This document shows, piece after piece, positions 42,226 to 49,413 of a stretch of 50,009 nucleotides of DNA (position 1 is the stretch's first letter; every line of letters begins with the position of its first letter). Below the pieces are notes generated by a model. That model saw nothing but the letters and a program-made list of their open reading frames with translations, was not told the DNA's origin and made no database searches. Source of the stretch: Nitrospira sp. (GTDB lineage Bacteria; Nitrospirota; Nitrospiria; Nitrospirales; Nitrospiraceae); contig JABFSU010000049.1 in NCBI GenBank assembly GCA_013140455.1, positions 1 to 50,009 of the forward strand. Reading direction: 5' to 3'. The position numbers were made by a program, and so were the translations under genes.

Positions 42226-43425
42226 ATGAATTCTGATACTCTTTCGAAACCCGCTCTGTCCTCGGCTGTCGCCACGGTGCTCCTGGTGGATGACGAGCCG
42301 GTCAGCCGTTTGAGTATGGCCGCCCGCCTGAAACGGATGGGACTTCGCGTCCTCGAAGCCGGCAATGGAAAGGAGGGGCTCGCCATCCTGCGGCGTGAAC
42401 GTCCGGATCTGACGATCCTAGACTGGGTCATGCCTGAAATGGACGGGCCCACCGTCTGCGAGCAGGTCCGGCAAGACCCCGACATCCTGTCCAGTCAGCT
42501 CATCTTGATGACCTCCCACGACCAACCGGAACAAATCGCCGAGGGTTTGGCGCGGGGGGCCGACGATTTTCTGAGCAAAGCCGCCAGCAAGCAGGAGGTG
42601 CTCGCCCGTGTGCAATCCGGTCTTCGGGCCGCCTCGCTGGTCCGCAGCATTGAAAGCACGCGGGATGAGCTCCGCGCCAAGCAAGGTGAATTGGAAGGCG
42701 AACTCAAATCGGCCGCCGACTACATCCAATCCTTGCTTCCCGTGGCCGGTGAGATCACCCGGGACATCCGCATGTCCTGGAGCTATCGCCCCTCTCAGGC
42801 GCTCGGCGGAGATCTGTTCAATGTGTCGCACTGGGACGATCAGTCGGTCTACTTCTATATCCTGGACGCCTCCGGGCATGGCGTGGCGCCCGCCTTGCGC
42901 GCTGCGTCGCTCTCGACGTTTCTCCGTGCCGACAATCTTCGGCACTACATGAATTCCAGCGATCCGGCTCGCATGATGACGGAAGCCAACCGGCAATATC
43001 CACTGACTGAAGACGGCAGCTACTTCACCCTCTGGATCGGATCTTTCGATCGACGCACCCGCCAGCTGCGCTATACCACGGCCGGTCACGGCGGTGCGCT
43101 CCTCCAGCGGCAGAACGGGACAGTCGAATGGCTGACGCATACCCAGCTTCCCCTGGGTTTTGAAGCGGACACCACGTACGAGATCACGACCGTCCTGATT
43201 GCCGATGGCGATCGCGTCCTGCTCATGAGCGACGGAATCTACGAAGCGCCTGCGCCTACAGGAGAACTCTGGGGAACCACGCGTTTGGAGACCACCTTTA
43301 TGGCCCATCGGTCCGCACCACTCGGGGAGGCGCTGCCGGCGCTCATGGCGGAAGCCGAACGCTGGCATGGGGCTCCGGTCTTTCCCGACGATGCGGCGTT
43401 GCTGGGATTGGAGTTCCGACTATGA
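42226..43425 (+). CDS. Receiver-PP2C (SpoIIE/RsbU-like) phosphatase
   Basis: The 399-residue protein has an N-terminal receiver (about 17-140; phospho-acceptor D66 in ILDWVMPEMDG), a coiled-coil linker about 145-175, and a SpoIIE/PP2C phosphatase domain about 185-399. Metal-binding Asp motifs are visible as ALGGDLFNVSH, ILDASGHGVAPAL, LLMSDGIYEA and the terminal FPDDAALLGL. The Lys after the receiver's last strand is followed by Ala rather than Pro (LSKAAS). Such enzymes dephosphorylate STAS antagonists when their receiver is phosphorylated. It starts 13 bases after the STAS gene and overlaps the Hpt gene (ATGA). Confidence 0.92.
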   Translation: MNSDTLSKPALSSAVATVLLVDDEPVSRLSMAARLKRMGLRVLEAGNGKEGLAILRRERPDLTILDWVMPEMDGPTVCEQVRQDPDILSSQLILMTSHDQPEQIAEGLARGADDFLSKAASKQEVLARVQSGLRAASLVRSIESTRDELRAKQGELEGELKSAADYIQSLLPVAGEITRDIRMSWSYRPSQALGGDLFNVSHWDDQSVYFYILDASGHGVAPALRAASLSTFLRADNLRHYMNSSDPARMMTEANRQYPLTEDGSYFTLWIGSFDRRTRQLRYTTAGHGGALLQRQNGTVEWLTHTQLPLGFEADTTYEITTVLIADGDRVLLMSDGIYEAPAPTGELWGTTRLETTFMAHRSAPLGEALPALMAEAERWHGAPVFPDDAALLGLEFRL

Positions 43426-43781
43426 GCACCGACGTCGTGTTTAATCTTGCCGAAGCGCTCACACGGGTCGATGAGGACGAAGAGCTGTTTCACACGCTGG
43501 CTGAATTGTTCGTCGAGCAGGCGCCCTTGGACATGGCCGCCACCCAGGCCGCGCTCGATGCCGGGGATGCCGAGGCCCTGGCTCGCGCCGCGCACCGGAT
43601 GAAAGGCGCCATTTTGCAATTTTCAGCTCCCCGTGTATTCGAGGCGACCAAAGAGCTGGAAGCCCTCGGAAAAGCCGGCACCTTGGACCGCGCCGCAACG
43701 GTGTGCGCCCAAGTCGATCGGGAACTTCAACAACTCATTGCGGCGCTGCGCGCATACGTAGCGAACGGATCTGCATCATGA
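43422..43781 (+). CDS. Histidine phosphotransfer (Hpt) protein
   Basis: The 119-residue all-helical Hpt domain has its phospho-acceptor at H58 (RAAHRMKGAILQF). It would carry phosphate between a kinase and the receivers of its two neighbours. The start overlaps the phosphatase stop and its stop overlaps the next start (ATGA at both ends), so the three proteins are made together. No dedicated hybrid kinase is in the window; CheA is a possible donor. Confidence 0.9.
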   Translation: MSTDVVFNLAEALTRVDEDEELFHTLAELFVEQAPLDMAATQAALDAGDAEALARAAHRMKGAILQFSAPRVFEATKELEALGKAGTLDRAATVCAQVDRELQQLIAALRAYVANGSAS

Positions 43782-44677
43782 ATACTCCCATTTCATCCTG
43801 CACTGTCCTGGTGGTCGATCCCTGTCGAGATACACAAGCGCAGATTTTAGAACACCTGCAAGACCGCGGATTCTCCGTGATCACGGCGTCCGACCCAAGC
43901 ACGGCGCTCGCGACCATCGAGCTCACGGCCCCGGATATCGTGTTGACCGATTCCTTCCTCCCGGAAGGCTCCGGTCTGACCTTGACCAAGACGCTTCGAG
44001 CCAGACATGTGCCATGCCCGGTCATTGTGATGGCCGCCCATCAGTCTGAACAGGCGGTGATCCACGCGCTGCGCGCCGGGGCCGTGGATTTCTTGCAGAA
44101 GCCGATCGGCGTGGAAGAGCTGGCGCATGCGCTGCAACGCGCGCGCTATCTGCTCCCGGCCGATATGACGGATACACCGGGCCTCGTACGTTCCGACTAC
44201 GAACTGACCGTCGATTCAGACCCGCGGCATATCCCCGGCATTGTCTCCTGGCTGATCAGAGCCACGGCCGGTGCATTGTCCGATACGACTCAGCTCCATC
44301 TCCGCGGCACGCTTCAAGAGTTGCTGCTCAATGCCGTCGAGCACGGCAATCTGGAGATCTCCTACCAGACCAAACAACAGGCGATCGATCAGAACCGCTT
44401 GAGCCAACTGGTGCAGGATCGCCTGGCTCAGCCGCGCCTGGCCCAACGCACCGTCACAATCCATGTGCGTTGTGACCGTCAGGCAGGATTGTTGGAGTAT
44501 CGAATTGCCGATCAGGGAAAAGGATTTCAATGGAAAACCTTGCTGCATCGCTCCAGCACACCCTGCAACGCTGAAGATGCCAGCGGACGGGGGATTTTCC
44601 TGGCCCGGTCGTTCTTTCCCAATCTCCGCTACAACGATCACGGGAACGAAGTGACGGTCCAGATTCCTATTCATTAG
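43778..44677 (+). CDS. Receiver-HATPase (RsbW-like) anti-sigma kinase
   Basis: The 299-residue protein has a receiver (about 9-125; D14 in the pocket, phospho-acceptor D58 in VLTDSFLPEGSG, K108) and a GHKL ATPase of the anti-sigma-factor serine-kinase type (about 160-299), with LQELLLNAVEHG as N-box, IADQGKGFQW as G1 and SGRGIFLARSFF as G2. It has no dimerisation His domain. Such proteins bind and phosphorylate STAS partners and may also bind a sigma factor. ATG 43778 overlaps the Hpt stop; an earlier in-frame start lies within the Hpt gene. Confidence 0.9.
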   Translation: MNTPISSCTVLVVDPCRDTQAQILEHLQDRGFSVITASDPSTALATIELTAPDIVLTDSFLPEGSGLTLTKTLRARHVPCPVIVMAAHQSEQAVIHALRAGAVDFLQKPIGVEELAHALQRARYLLPADMTDTPGLVRSDYELTVDSDPRHIPGIVSWLIRATAGALSDTTQLHLRGTLQELLLNAVEHGNLEISYQTKQQAIDQNRLSQLVQDRLAQPRLAQRTVTIHVRCDRQAGLLEYRIADQGKGFQWKTLLHRSSTPCNAEDASGRGIFLARSFFPNLRYNDHGNEVTVQIPIH

Positions 44678-44703
44678 CATCGACATCCGTCCGTCTGACG
44701 GGC

Positions 44704-44733
44704 TTGACGCCACCCCCTCAGAGGTTCTATCTT
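44704..44733 (+). promoter_or_regulatory. Candidate sigma-70 promoter for the lipoprotein gene
   Basis: TTGACG (44704-44709), an 18-base spacer and TATCTT (44728-44733) lie 35 bases before the ATG. The -35 matches 5/6 and the -10 matches 4/6 of the consensus. Confidence 0.4.
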
Positions 44734-44767
44734 CCGGCATCATCTGTCTGCCACCGGGAGGATTTGC

Positions 44768-45004
44768 ATGACCAGTCGGCTCATTTTTTCATCGTTCTTG
44801 CTCTCAGGACTCCTCACCGGTTGCGGGGGCAGTAATTGGGTCCACCCAAATAAACCCTCGTCTGAATTTACGAACGAATATAACCGCTGTCAGAACCTCG
44901 TGCTCCGCGACCCGAAGCTTCAACAGGGGAGCCAGCTGCTGATCCTTAACGCCACCGAACGCTGTCTTCAGCGTGAGGGATGGCGCATCGTAGAAAGCGA
45001 ATAG
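44768..45004 (+). CDS. Small predicted lipoprotein
   Basis: The 78-residue protein has a type II signal peptide: basic start, hydrophobic IFSSFLLSGLL, and lipobox LLTGC with the lipid-carrying Cys at 19, then GGS. The mature part is about 60 polar residues with two further Cys (NRCQNLVL and ATERCLQREGWRIV) that could form a disulphide. GGGAGG precedes the ATG. No family is recognised. It follows the signalling module but has its own candidate promoter. Confidence 0.75.
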   Translation: MTSRLIFSSFLLSGLLTGCGGSNWVHPNKPSSEFTNEYNRCQNLVLRDPKLQQGSQLLILNATERCLQREGWRIVESE

Positions 45005-45103
45005 CCTCTCATTTCACGCGTCCTGATAGGCTCGACCGGTCAGCCGTTCTGCTGATACCTCTGTCTACGTTCCACAATCCCTGCGAAGTTGTTTGCATCC
45101 TGC

Positions 45104-45123
45104 GAGTTAACCAAGAGTTAACC
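45104..45123 (+). promoter_or_regulatory. Pho-box-like direct repeat
   Basis: GAGTTAACC occurs at 45104-45112 and again at 45115-45123, an 11-base period with a two-base gap (or GTTAACC separated by four bases). PhoB/PhoP operators have this 7+4 geometry; the repeat differs from the enterobacterial CTGTCAT but resembles GTTCACC/TTAACA types from other phyla. It lies about 300 bases upstream of the CBS gene, in the gap 45005-45207, near pst-phoU and a psiE homologue. Confidence 0.45.
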
Positions 45124-45154
45124 CACCGGTGATCCCGCTGGAATAACCGGGCGG

Positions 45155-45183
45155 TACAGTTTGCCCATACAAGGAGCCGATAG
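45155..45183 (+). promoter_or_regulatory. Possible sigma-28-like promoter with long spacer
   Basis: TACAGTTT (45155-45162) and GCCGATAG (45176-45183) each match the sigma-28 halves at 7/8, but the spacer is 13 bases instead of the 11-12 seen elsewhere in the window. The start would be near 45190, 18 bases before ATG 45208. Confidence 0.3.
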
Positions 45184-45207
45184 CAGAGGCTCCAGAAAAG
45201 GCGAACC

Positions 45208-45435
45208 ATGACACAGGATGCCGCGCTCTTCATCGGATTACTCTCCCTCAGCCTCGCCGTGCCTCTCGCGTATGCCGGCCATACACTGCTCGCTCTGCGG
45301 GGAAAGACCTGCATCCCACTGCTTCGCACACGCGATGCGGCCGGCATCTCCCATCTCGTCATCCGAGCAATCCCATCGCTCTCTCAATCACCTGTTCAAA
45401 GGAGGTTCCTATGGTCACAGTCAGTCACGTCATGA
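45208..45435 (+). CDS. Small membrane protein candidate overlapping the CBS gene
   Basis: ATG 45208 has AAGG at good spacing. The 75-residue product begins with a hydrophobic helix (LFIGLLSLSLAVPLAYAGH) followed by a basic tail. Its last 25 bases overlap the start of the CBS-domain gene in another frame, and the tail composition is not protein-like in a conserved way. It may be a real single-pass microprotein or only a translated leader. Confidence 0.35.
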   Translation: MTQDAALFIGLLSLSLAVPLAYAGHTLLALRGKTCIPLLRTRDAAGISHLVIRAIPSLSQSPVQRRFLWSQSVTS

Positions 45436-45794
45436 CCCCTCGTGTCGTCCACATCGAAGCGGGCACCTCGGCGATCGAAGCCGCGAAACTCATGACCAGG
45501 CACAAGATCGGCAGCGTCTTCGTCAAGCAGGACAACCACTTCATCGGCATCGTCACCGAGCCGGACATCGTCCGGAAGGTGGTCGGAGCGGAACGCGTGC
45601 CCTACTACATTCCGGTCGAAGAGATCATGAGCAGTCCCATCGTCGGGATCGATGAAGAGCGGCCTATTACGGAAGCCGCCGACCTCATGGAACTCCACGG
45701 AACCCGCCATCTGGCGGTGTTCAAGAGCGGCGCCATCGTCGGGATTCTTTCCGTCCGGGATTTGCTCCATCCGGTCTCCATCGACGAGTTTTAA
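45411..45794 (+). CDS. CBS-domain pair protein
   Basis: The 127-residue protein consists of two CBS motifs (TVSHVMTPRVVHIEAGTS, then VEEIMSSPIVGIDEERPI), the Bateman module that binds adenine nucleotides and regulates partners. AAGGAGG is perfectly placed before the ATG. No effector domain is attached, so it acts on a partner, possibly the membrane proteins encoded just downstream. It sits in a run of short genes between the signalling module and pst. Confidence 0.9.
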   Translation: MVTVSHVMTPRVVHIEAGTSAIEAAKLMTRHKIGSVFVKQDNHFIGIVTEPDIVRKVVGAERVPYYIPVEEIMSSPIVGIDEERPITEAADLMELHGTRHLAVFKSGAIVGILSVRDLLHPVSIDEF

Positions 45795-45831
45795 GGAAGA
45801 AGATGCACACCATGAACGGGAGAACGCATTG

Positions 45832-45963
45832 ATGCTGTCGCAAGTAATCGGGGAGGCCCTGACCGTCGGCTTCCAGGGCCTGGTGGTCCTGGGGCTATTC
45901 CTCTTCCTGCAATCGCTCTGGCGCGATCTGGCAGTCCTCTTTTCTGGAAAGGAGAGTCTATGA
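45832..45963 (+). CDS. Single-pass membrane microprotein (43 aa)
   Basis: The 43-residue product has one membrane helix (FQGLVVLGLFLFLQSLW) and a short charged C-terminus. Its stop overlaps the start of the psiE-like gene (ATGA), a strong sign of real coupled translation. A nine-codon frame from ATG 45803, with AAGGAAG upstream, ends in TGA overlapping this ATG (TGATG), so translation may be handed down through a leader peptide. It probably associates with the PsiE-like protein. Confidence 0.55.
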   Translation: MLSQVIGEALTVGFQGLVVLGLFLFLQSLWRDLAVLFSGKESL

Positions 45964-46481
45964 TCGGAAGCCTGGCATCAACTGAGACACGTCTCCGCCT
46001 ACCCCGGCTCTGGCAGATTTTCGCGTCACCGGATCTGACTCTGCTCTGGGAAAAAGGAACGCAGGCCGTCCTAAGCCTGCTCATTGTCACGATCCTGGTC
46101 GGACTGGCGGGCGGGGTCATCAAGACCTTTATCGGCCTGCGGCTGCTCTTGACCGCCGACATCGATCTCGGCCTGCGTCACCTCATCGTCAACACGCTCA
46201 TGTTGCTCGCGGTGGTGGAAGTACTGAAAACCACGCTGGCGTATTTTTCTGAAGGCCGCGTGCGCGTCACCTTTATCGTCGACACCGTCCTCGTGGTGAT
46301 GTTGACGGAAGTGATTTCCCAATGGTTCACCGGCGGAGACTGGCAGAAGCTGGCCATCCTGGCGGTGATCCTCATGACACTGGGATTCATCCGGGTGCTG
46401 GCCGTCCGGTTCAGCCCGGCGCAACCGACACAGTCCGCACCATCACAAACCATGGCGCCGATATTTTCATCATCACTCTAG
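45960..46481 (+). CDS. PsiE-like (phosphate-starvation-inducible) membrane protein
   Basis: The 173-residue protein has four membrane segments (AVLSLLIVTILVGLAGGVI, LIVNTLMLLAVVEVL, VTFIVDTVLVVMLTEVI and LAILAVILMTLGFIRVL) with the loop LAYFSEGRVRVTFIVDT seen in the PsiE family. E. coli psiE is induced by phosphate starvation through PhoB; the molecular function is unknown. It is coupled to the preceding microprotein, and the pst-phoU genes are close by on the other strand. Confidence 0.82.
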   Translation: MIGSLASTETRLRLPRLWQIFASPDLTLLWEKGTQAVLSLLIVTILVGLAGGVIKTFIGLRLLLTADIDLGLRHLIVNTLMLLAVVEVLKTTLAYFSEGRVRVTFIVDTVLVVMLTEVISQWFTGGDWQKLAILAVILMTLGFIRVLAVRFSPAQPTQSAPSQTMAPIFSSSL

Positions 46482-46490
46482 GAGGATCCT

Positions 46491-46739
46491 ATGTCTATTC
46501 ATGCACTCCTCGACGCACCATCTCTCGGCCGGATAGAGACCGGCTCACTCGAATCCATCATTCTCGGCCACCTCGAAGAACAGTCCGTAATCGGGCTGGA
46601 TGCACTCGTCATTCTTCTGCCTGACTACAGCTGGAACCAAATCTTCCATGCCGTCGACCGCTTGGCCCGCTGTGGGGGAATCACGTTGCGCCGGCACCGC
46701 TCCGAGTACACGCTCTTCTCCGCACACTACGTCGCTTAG
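46491..46739 (+). CDS. Small protein with winged-helix-like region, unknown
   Basis: The 82-residue protein follows a strong TAGGAGGA ribosome site nine bases after psiE. The centre (ALVILLPDYSWNQIFHAVDR, then GGITLRRHRSEYTL) reads like a helix-turn-helix plus wing, similar to small DNA-binding or adaptor folds. No family is assigned. As the last gene of the CBS-psiE group it may regulate it or bind its proteins. Confidence 0.7.
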   Translation: MSIHALLDAPSLGRIETGSLESIILGHLEEQSVIGLDALVILLPDYSWNQIFHAVDRLARCGGITLRRHRSEYTLFSAHYVA

Positions 46740-46799
46740 CCGACCATTCCTTCGCGTTTCTCCATACCCCTCTGAACACTATGAGAACCGGCAAGAATG

Positions 46800-46813
46800 G
46801 GGGGACCTCCCCC
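46800..46813. terminator. Hairpin between convergent genes
   Basis: GGGGG (46800-46804) and CCCCC (46809-46813) flank ACCT, followed by TT. It lies in the 109-base gap between the last plus-strand gene and phoU and could serve as a weak terminator for either direction. Confidence 0.35.
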
Positions 46814-46848
46814 TTGTGCCTATGCGTCCGAGGCGGTCCGTCTCGATG

Positions 46849-47526
46849 CTATAGAGTGGGGGAGGTGGCAGGCGGGGTCATATGGCGCACGATCTTGCCT
46901 TCCACCATATAGATGACCAATTCGCCGATATTGGTGGCGTGATCCGCAATCCGTTCGATGTATTTCCCGATAAAGGTGAGGCGAATGGCCCGGGTAATGG
47001 TGGCGGGGTTTTCGATCATGAACGAGACGAGTTCACGAAAGAGCTGATGGGTCAGATTGTCGACAAAGTCATCGTCGGCACAGACTTTTCGAGCCAGGGC
47101 CGCATCCTGCCTGACAAAAGCATCCAGCGTTTCATGCACCATCTTCATCGTCCAGGCGGCCATGCGCGGAAGATCAATGTAGGGTTTCAGCTGGGGTTCT
47201 TCATTCAACTCGATGACCCGCTCGCAGATATTTTCAGCCAGATCGCTCATCCGTTCAAGCTCTGTGGAAATCTTCATCGCCGTCGTGACAAACCGTAGGT
47301 CTTTTGCCGCCGGCGCCTGCAAGGCCAACAGACGAATGCAGGTTTCGTCGATCTCCACATCGAAGCGATTGACCAGCATATCCCGCTCGATGACTTCTCC
47401 CGCCAGCACGGCATCGCGTTCGATCATGGCCGTAATTGCGCGATCAATCTGCTCTTCGACCAATGCCCCCATCTGGAGCAAGCGATCTTTCAAGTCACTG
47501 AACTCTTGATCGATATGTCGTTGCAT
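46849..47526 (-). CDS. phoU: Phosphate transport regulator PhoU
   Basis: The 225-residue protein consists of two PhoU three-helix repeats (FSDLKDRLLQMGALVEEQID near the start; ATITRAIRLTFIGKYIERIADHATNI near the end, with the conserved RIADHA metal motif). It restrains phosphate uptake through PstSCAB and signals to the PhoR-type kinase. I chose the ATG complementary to 47524-47526, with CGGAG upstream; an earlier in-frame start would translate through the repeat element between pstB and phoU. Confidence 0.93.
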   Translation of the reverse strand: MQRHIDQEFSDLKDRLLQMGALVEEQIDRAITAMIERDAVLAGEVIERDMLVNRFDVEIDETCIRLLALQAPAAKDLRFVTTAMKISTELERMSDLAENICERVIELNEEPQLKPYIDLPRMAAWTMKMVHETLDAFVRQDAALARKVCADDDFVDNLTHQLFRELVSFMIENPATITRAIRLTFIGKYIERIADHATNIGELVIYMVEGKIVRHMTPPATSPTL

Positions 47527-47546
47527 GGTGCGAACTCCGATTATTC

Positions 47547-47671
47547 TCCTTCGCCGAATTCCCCGTAGCTTGGCTACGGGGATGAAGGCAGGGAGAACCC
47601 TCCGTAGCCTTGGCGAAGGAGGGTAGTGGCTTCTGAGAATTTCGCAAGATACCCCGCAGCAAGCTGCGGGG
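47547..47671. repeat. Palindromic repeat element between pstB and phoU
   Basis: Several nested palindromes fill the gap: CCCCGTAGC/GCTACGGGG (47561-47581), CCCTCC/GGAGGG (47598-47623), and CCCCGCAGC/GCTGCGGGG (47652-47671). TCCTTCGCC (47547-47555) is also the reverse complement of GGCGAAGGA (47612-47620). In one reading frame it spells SFAKATEG, a hallmark of a widespread bacterial intergenic repeat. It may attenuate or stabilise the pst-phoU transcript. Confidence 0.7.
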
Positions 47672-47678
47672 AGCTTCA

Positions 47679-48464
47679 TTACCCGAACCGACCGGTGACA
47701 TAATCTTCCGTCAATTTGACAGACGGGTTGGTAAACATCTTCTCAGTGCGATTGAATTCCACCAACCGCCCCTCATACATGAAGGCCGTGTGGTCCGAGA
47801 CTCGCGCCGCCTGCTGCATATTGTGCGTCACGATGACGATCGCAACTTTCTGCTTCAGTTCCGTGACCAGCTCTTCAATGCGGGAGGTGGCCGTCGGATC
47901 GAGCGCCGAGGTCGGCTCATCGAACAAGAGGAGTTCCGGACTGGTCGCCAGAGCCCGGGCAATACACAAACGCTGCTGTTGCCCGCCTGAGAGATTCATC
48001 GCGGATGCCTGGAGCCGGTCTTTGACTTCTCCCCATAAGGCCGCTTCTTGCAACGCCCGCTCGACCACCATGTCTAGATCGGCTTTCGATGATACGCCTC
48101 TGATGCGCATCCCATACGCCACATTTTCATAGATGGACTTGGGGAACGGGTTGGGCTTTTGAAACACCATCCCGATGCGCATCCGCACCTCGATCGGATC
48201 CACCTCAGGCCCGACGATATTGACCCGATCCGGATACAGGATGACTTCCCCTTCGTAGCGATTTCCTGGATACAAGTCATGCATGCGATTGAAACAACGC
48301 AAATAGGTGGTTTTCCCGCAACCAGACGGACCGATCAGCGCTGTCACACAGCGGTCATAGACCGGGAGGGACAAGCCATGGAGCGCCTGCGCCTGGCCAT
48401 AAAAGAAATTGAGCCCCTGTGACTCCGCTTTTAATACCGTTTGCGACACATCCAAGGCCTTCAT
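47679..48464 (-). CDS. pstB: Phosphate ABC transporter ATP-binding protein PstB
   Basis: The 261-residue ATPase has Walker [10 protein letters not shown], the Q-loop in [13 protein letters not shown] signature LSGGQQQRL, Walker [13 protein letters not shown] and the switch His in [20 protein letters not shown] and [16 protein letters not shown] are PstB-specific. The ATG is complementary to 48462-48464, four bases after the pstA stop; an earlier in-frame start overlaps pstA. It powers phosphate import through PstC and PstA. Confidence 0.96.
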   Translation of the reverse strand: MKALDVSQTVLKAESQGLNFFYGQAQALHGLSLPVYDRCVTALIGPSGCGKTTYLRCFNRMHDLYPGNRYEGEVILYPDRVNIVGPEVDPIEVRMRIGMVFQKPNPFPKSIYENVAYGMRIRGVSSKADLDMVVERALQEAALWGEVKDRLQASAMNLSGGQQQRLCIARALATSPELLLFDEPTSALDPTATSRIEELVTELKQKVAIVIVTHNMQQAARVSDHTAFMYEGRLVEFNRTEKMFTNPSVKLTEDYVTGRFG

Positions 48465-48468
48465 GGCA

Positions 48469-49413
48469 TCACCAGTGGATCCGTTTTCTGAAACGCGCCC
48501 GAATGACGATCGCCGCCGCATTCATCGCCAGGCTCATGGCCAATAAGATCAGACCGGCCGCCGCCGCATTCACGTGAAACTCTTCTTGCGGTCGGGACAC
48601 CCAATTGAACATTTGGATCGGCATCACCGTAAAGGGATCGAACAACCACTCGAACGAAACAAACGGGAACTCTCCCTGCCATGGCGGATGGGGGAGGAAG
48701 GCGATGAACGACAGGGCCCCGACGGTGATCAGGGGGGCCGTCTCACCGACGGCGCGCGAGAGGGCCAGGATCATCCCTGTCAGAATGCCGCCCATCGAAT
48801 AGGGCAGGACATGATCCCGCACGGTCTGCCACTTGGTGGCGCCGAGCGCATAGGCCGCTTCGCGCACGGCCGGAGGCACGGCTCGAATCGCCTCACGAGT
48901 CGCAATGATGACCATCGGAAGAATCAACATGCCCAGGGTCAGCCCGGCCGTCAGGAAGCTTTGTCCCAGATGCAGCTCATAGACCAGCAGCCCAAGGGCC
49001 ATAAGCCCGTAGACTATCGACGGCACGCCGGCCAGATTGGCGATGTTGATTTCAATCACCTCGGTCAACCAGCTTTTCGCGGCATATTCTTCCAGATAAA
49101 TGGCGGCTCCGATGCCCAATGGAACGGCCGCCAGCGCCGTGACCAACATGACCAGGAGGGTGCCGATCCAGGCGGTCAGAATGCCGGCTTGCGCCGGAAA
49201 CCGCGACGGGAAGGACGTGAGGAATTGCCAGGACAAACGGCCGGCTCCATCAGCCGCGAGTTGCCCCACCAGGGCGAACAAAACGAGCAGGGCGACGCCC
49301 ATCACGAACAGTCCTTCGAAGGCAAAGAAGCGATCGAGGCCCTTGCGCCGCATGATGCGACGTTGCAAGGCGGTGGACTTAATATACTTGGCGATACCGT
49401 TTTTTAAGCGCAT
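48469..49413 (-). CDS. pstA: Phosphate ABC transporter permease PstA
   Basis: The product (314 residues from the ATG complementary to 49411-49413) has about six membrane segments and the permease EAA-like loop ([20 protein letters not shown]). Other possible starts are a TTG nine bases upstream and an ATG at 49353; none has a strong ribosome site. The chosen start overlaps pstC by 35 bases. With PstC it forms the inner-membrane phosphate channel. Confidence 0.93.
   Translation of the reverse strand: MRLKNGIAKYIKSTALQRRIMRRKGLDRFFAFEGLFVMGVALLVLFALVGQLAADGAGRLSWQFLTSFPSRFPAQAGILTAWIGTLLVMLVTALAAVPLGIGAAIYLEEYAAKSWLTEVIEINIANLAGVPSIVYGLMALGLLVYELHLGQSFLTAGLTLGMLILPMVIIATREAIRAVPPAVREAAYALGATKWQTVRDHVLPYSMGGILTGMILALSRAVGETAPLITVGALSFIAFLPHPPWQGEFPFVSFEWLFDPFTVMPIQMFNWVSRPQEEFHVNAAAAGLILLAMSLAMNAAAIVIRARFRKRIHW

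Noticed and set aside
42418-43368. Long open frame (over 300 codons) on the minus strand opposite the receiver-PP2C gene
   Set aside because: The plus strand encodes clear receiver and phosphatase motifs throughout; the antisense frame has no ribosome site or recognisable domain and is a by-product of GC-rich codon use.
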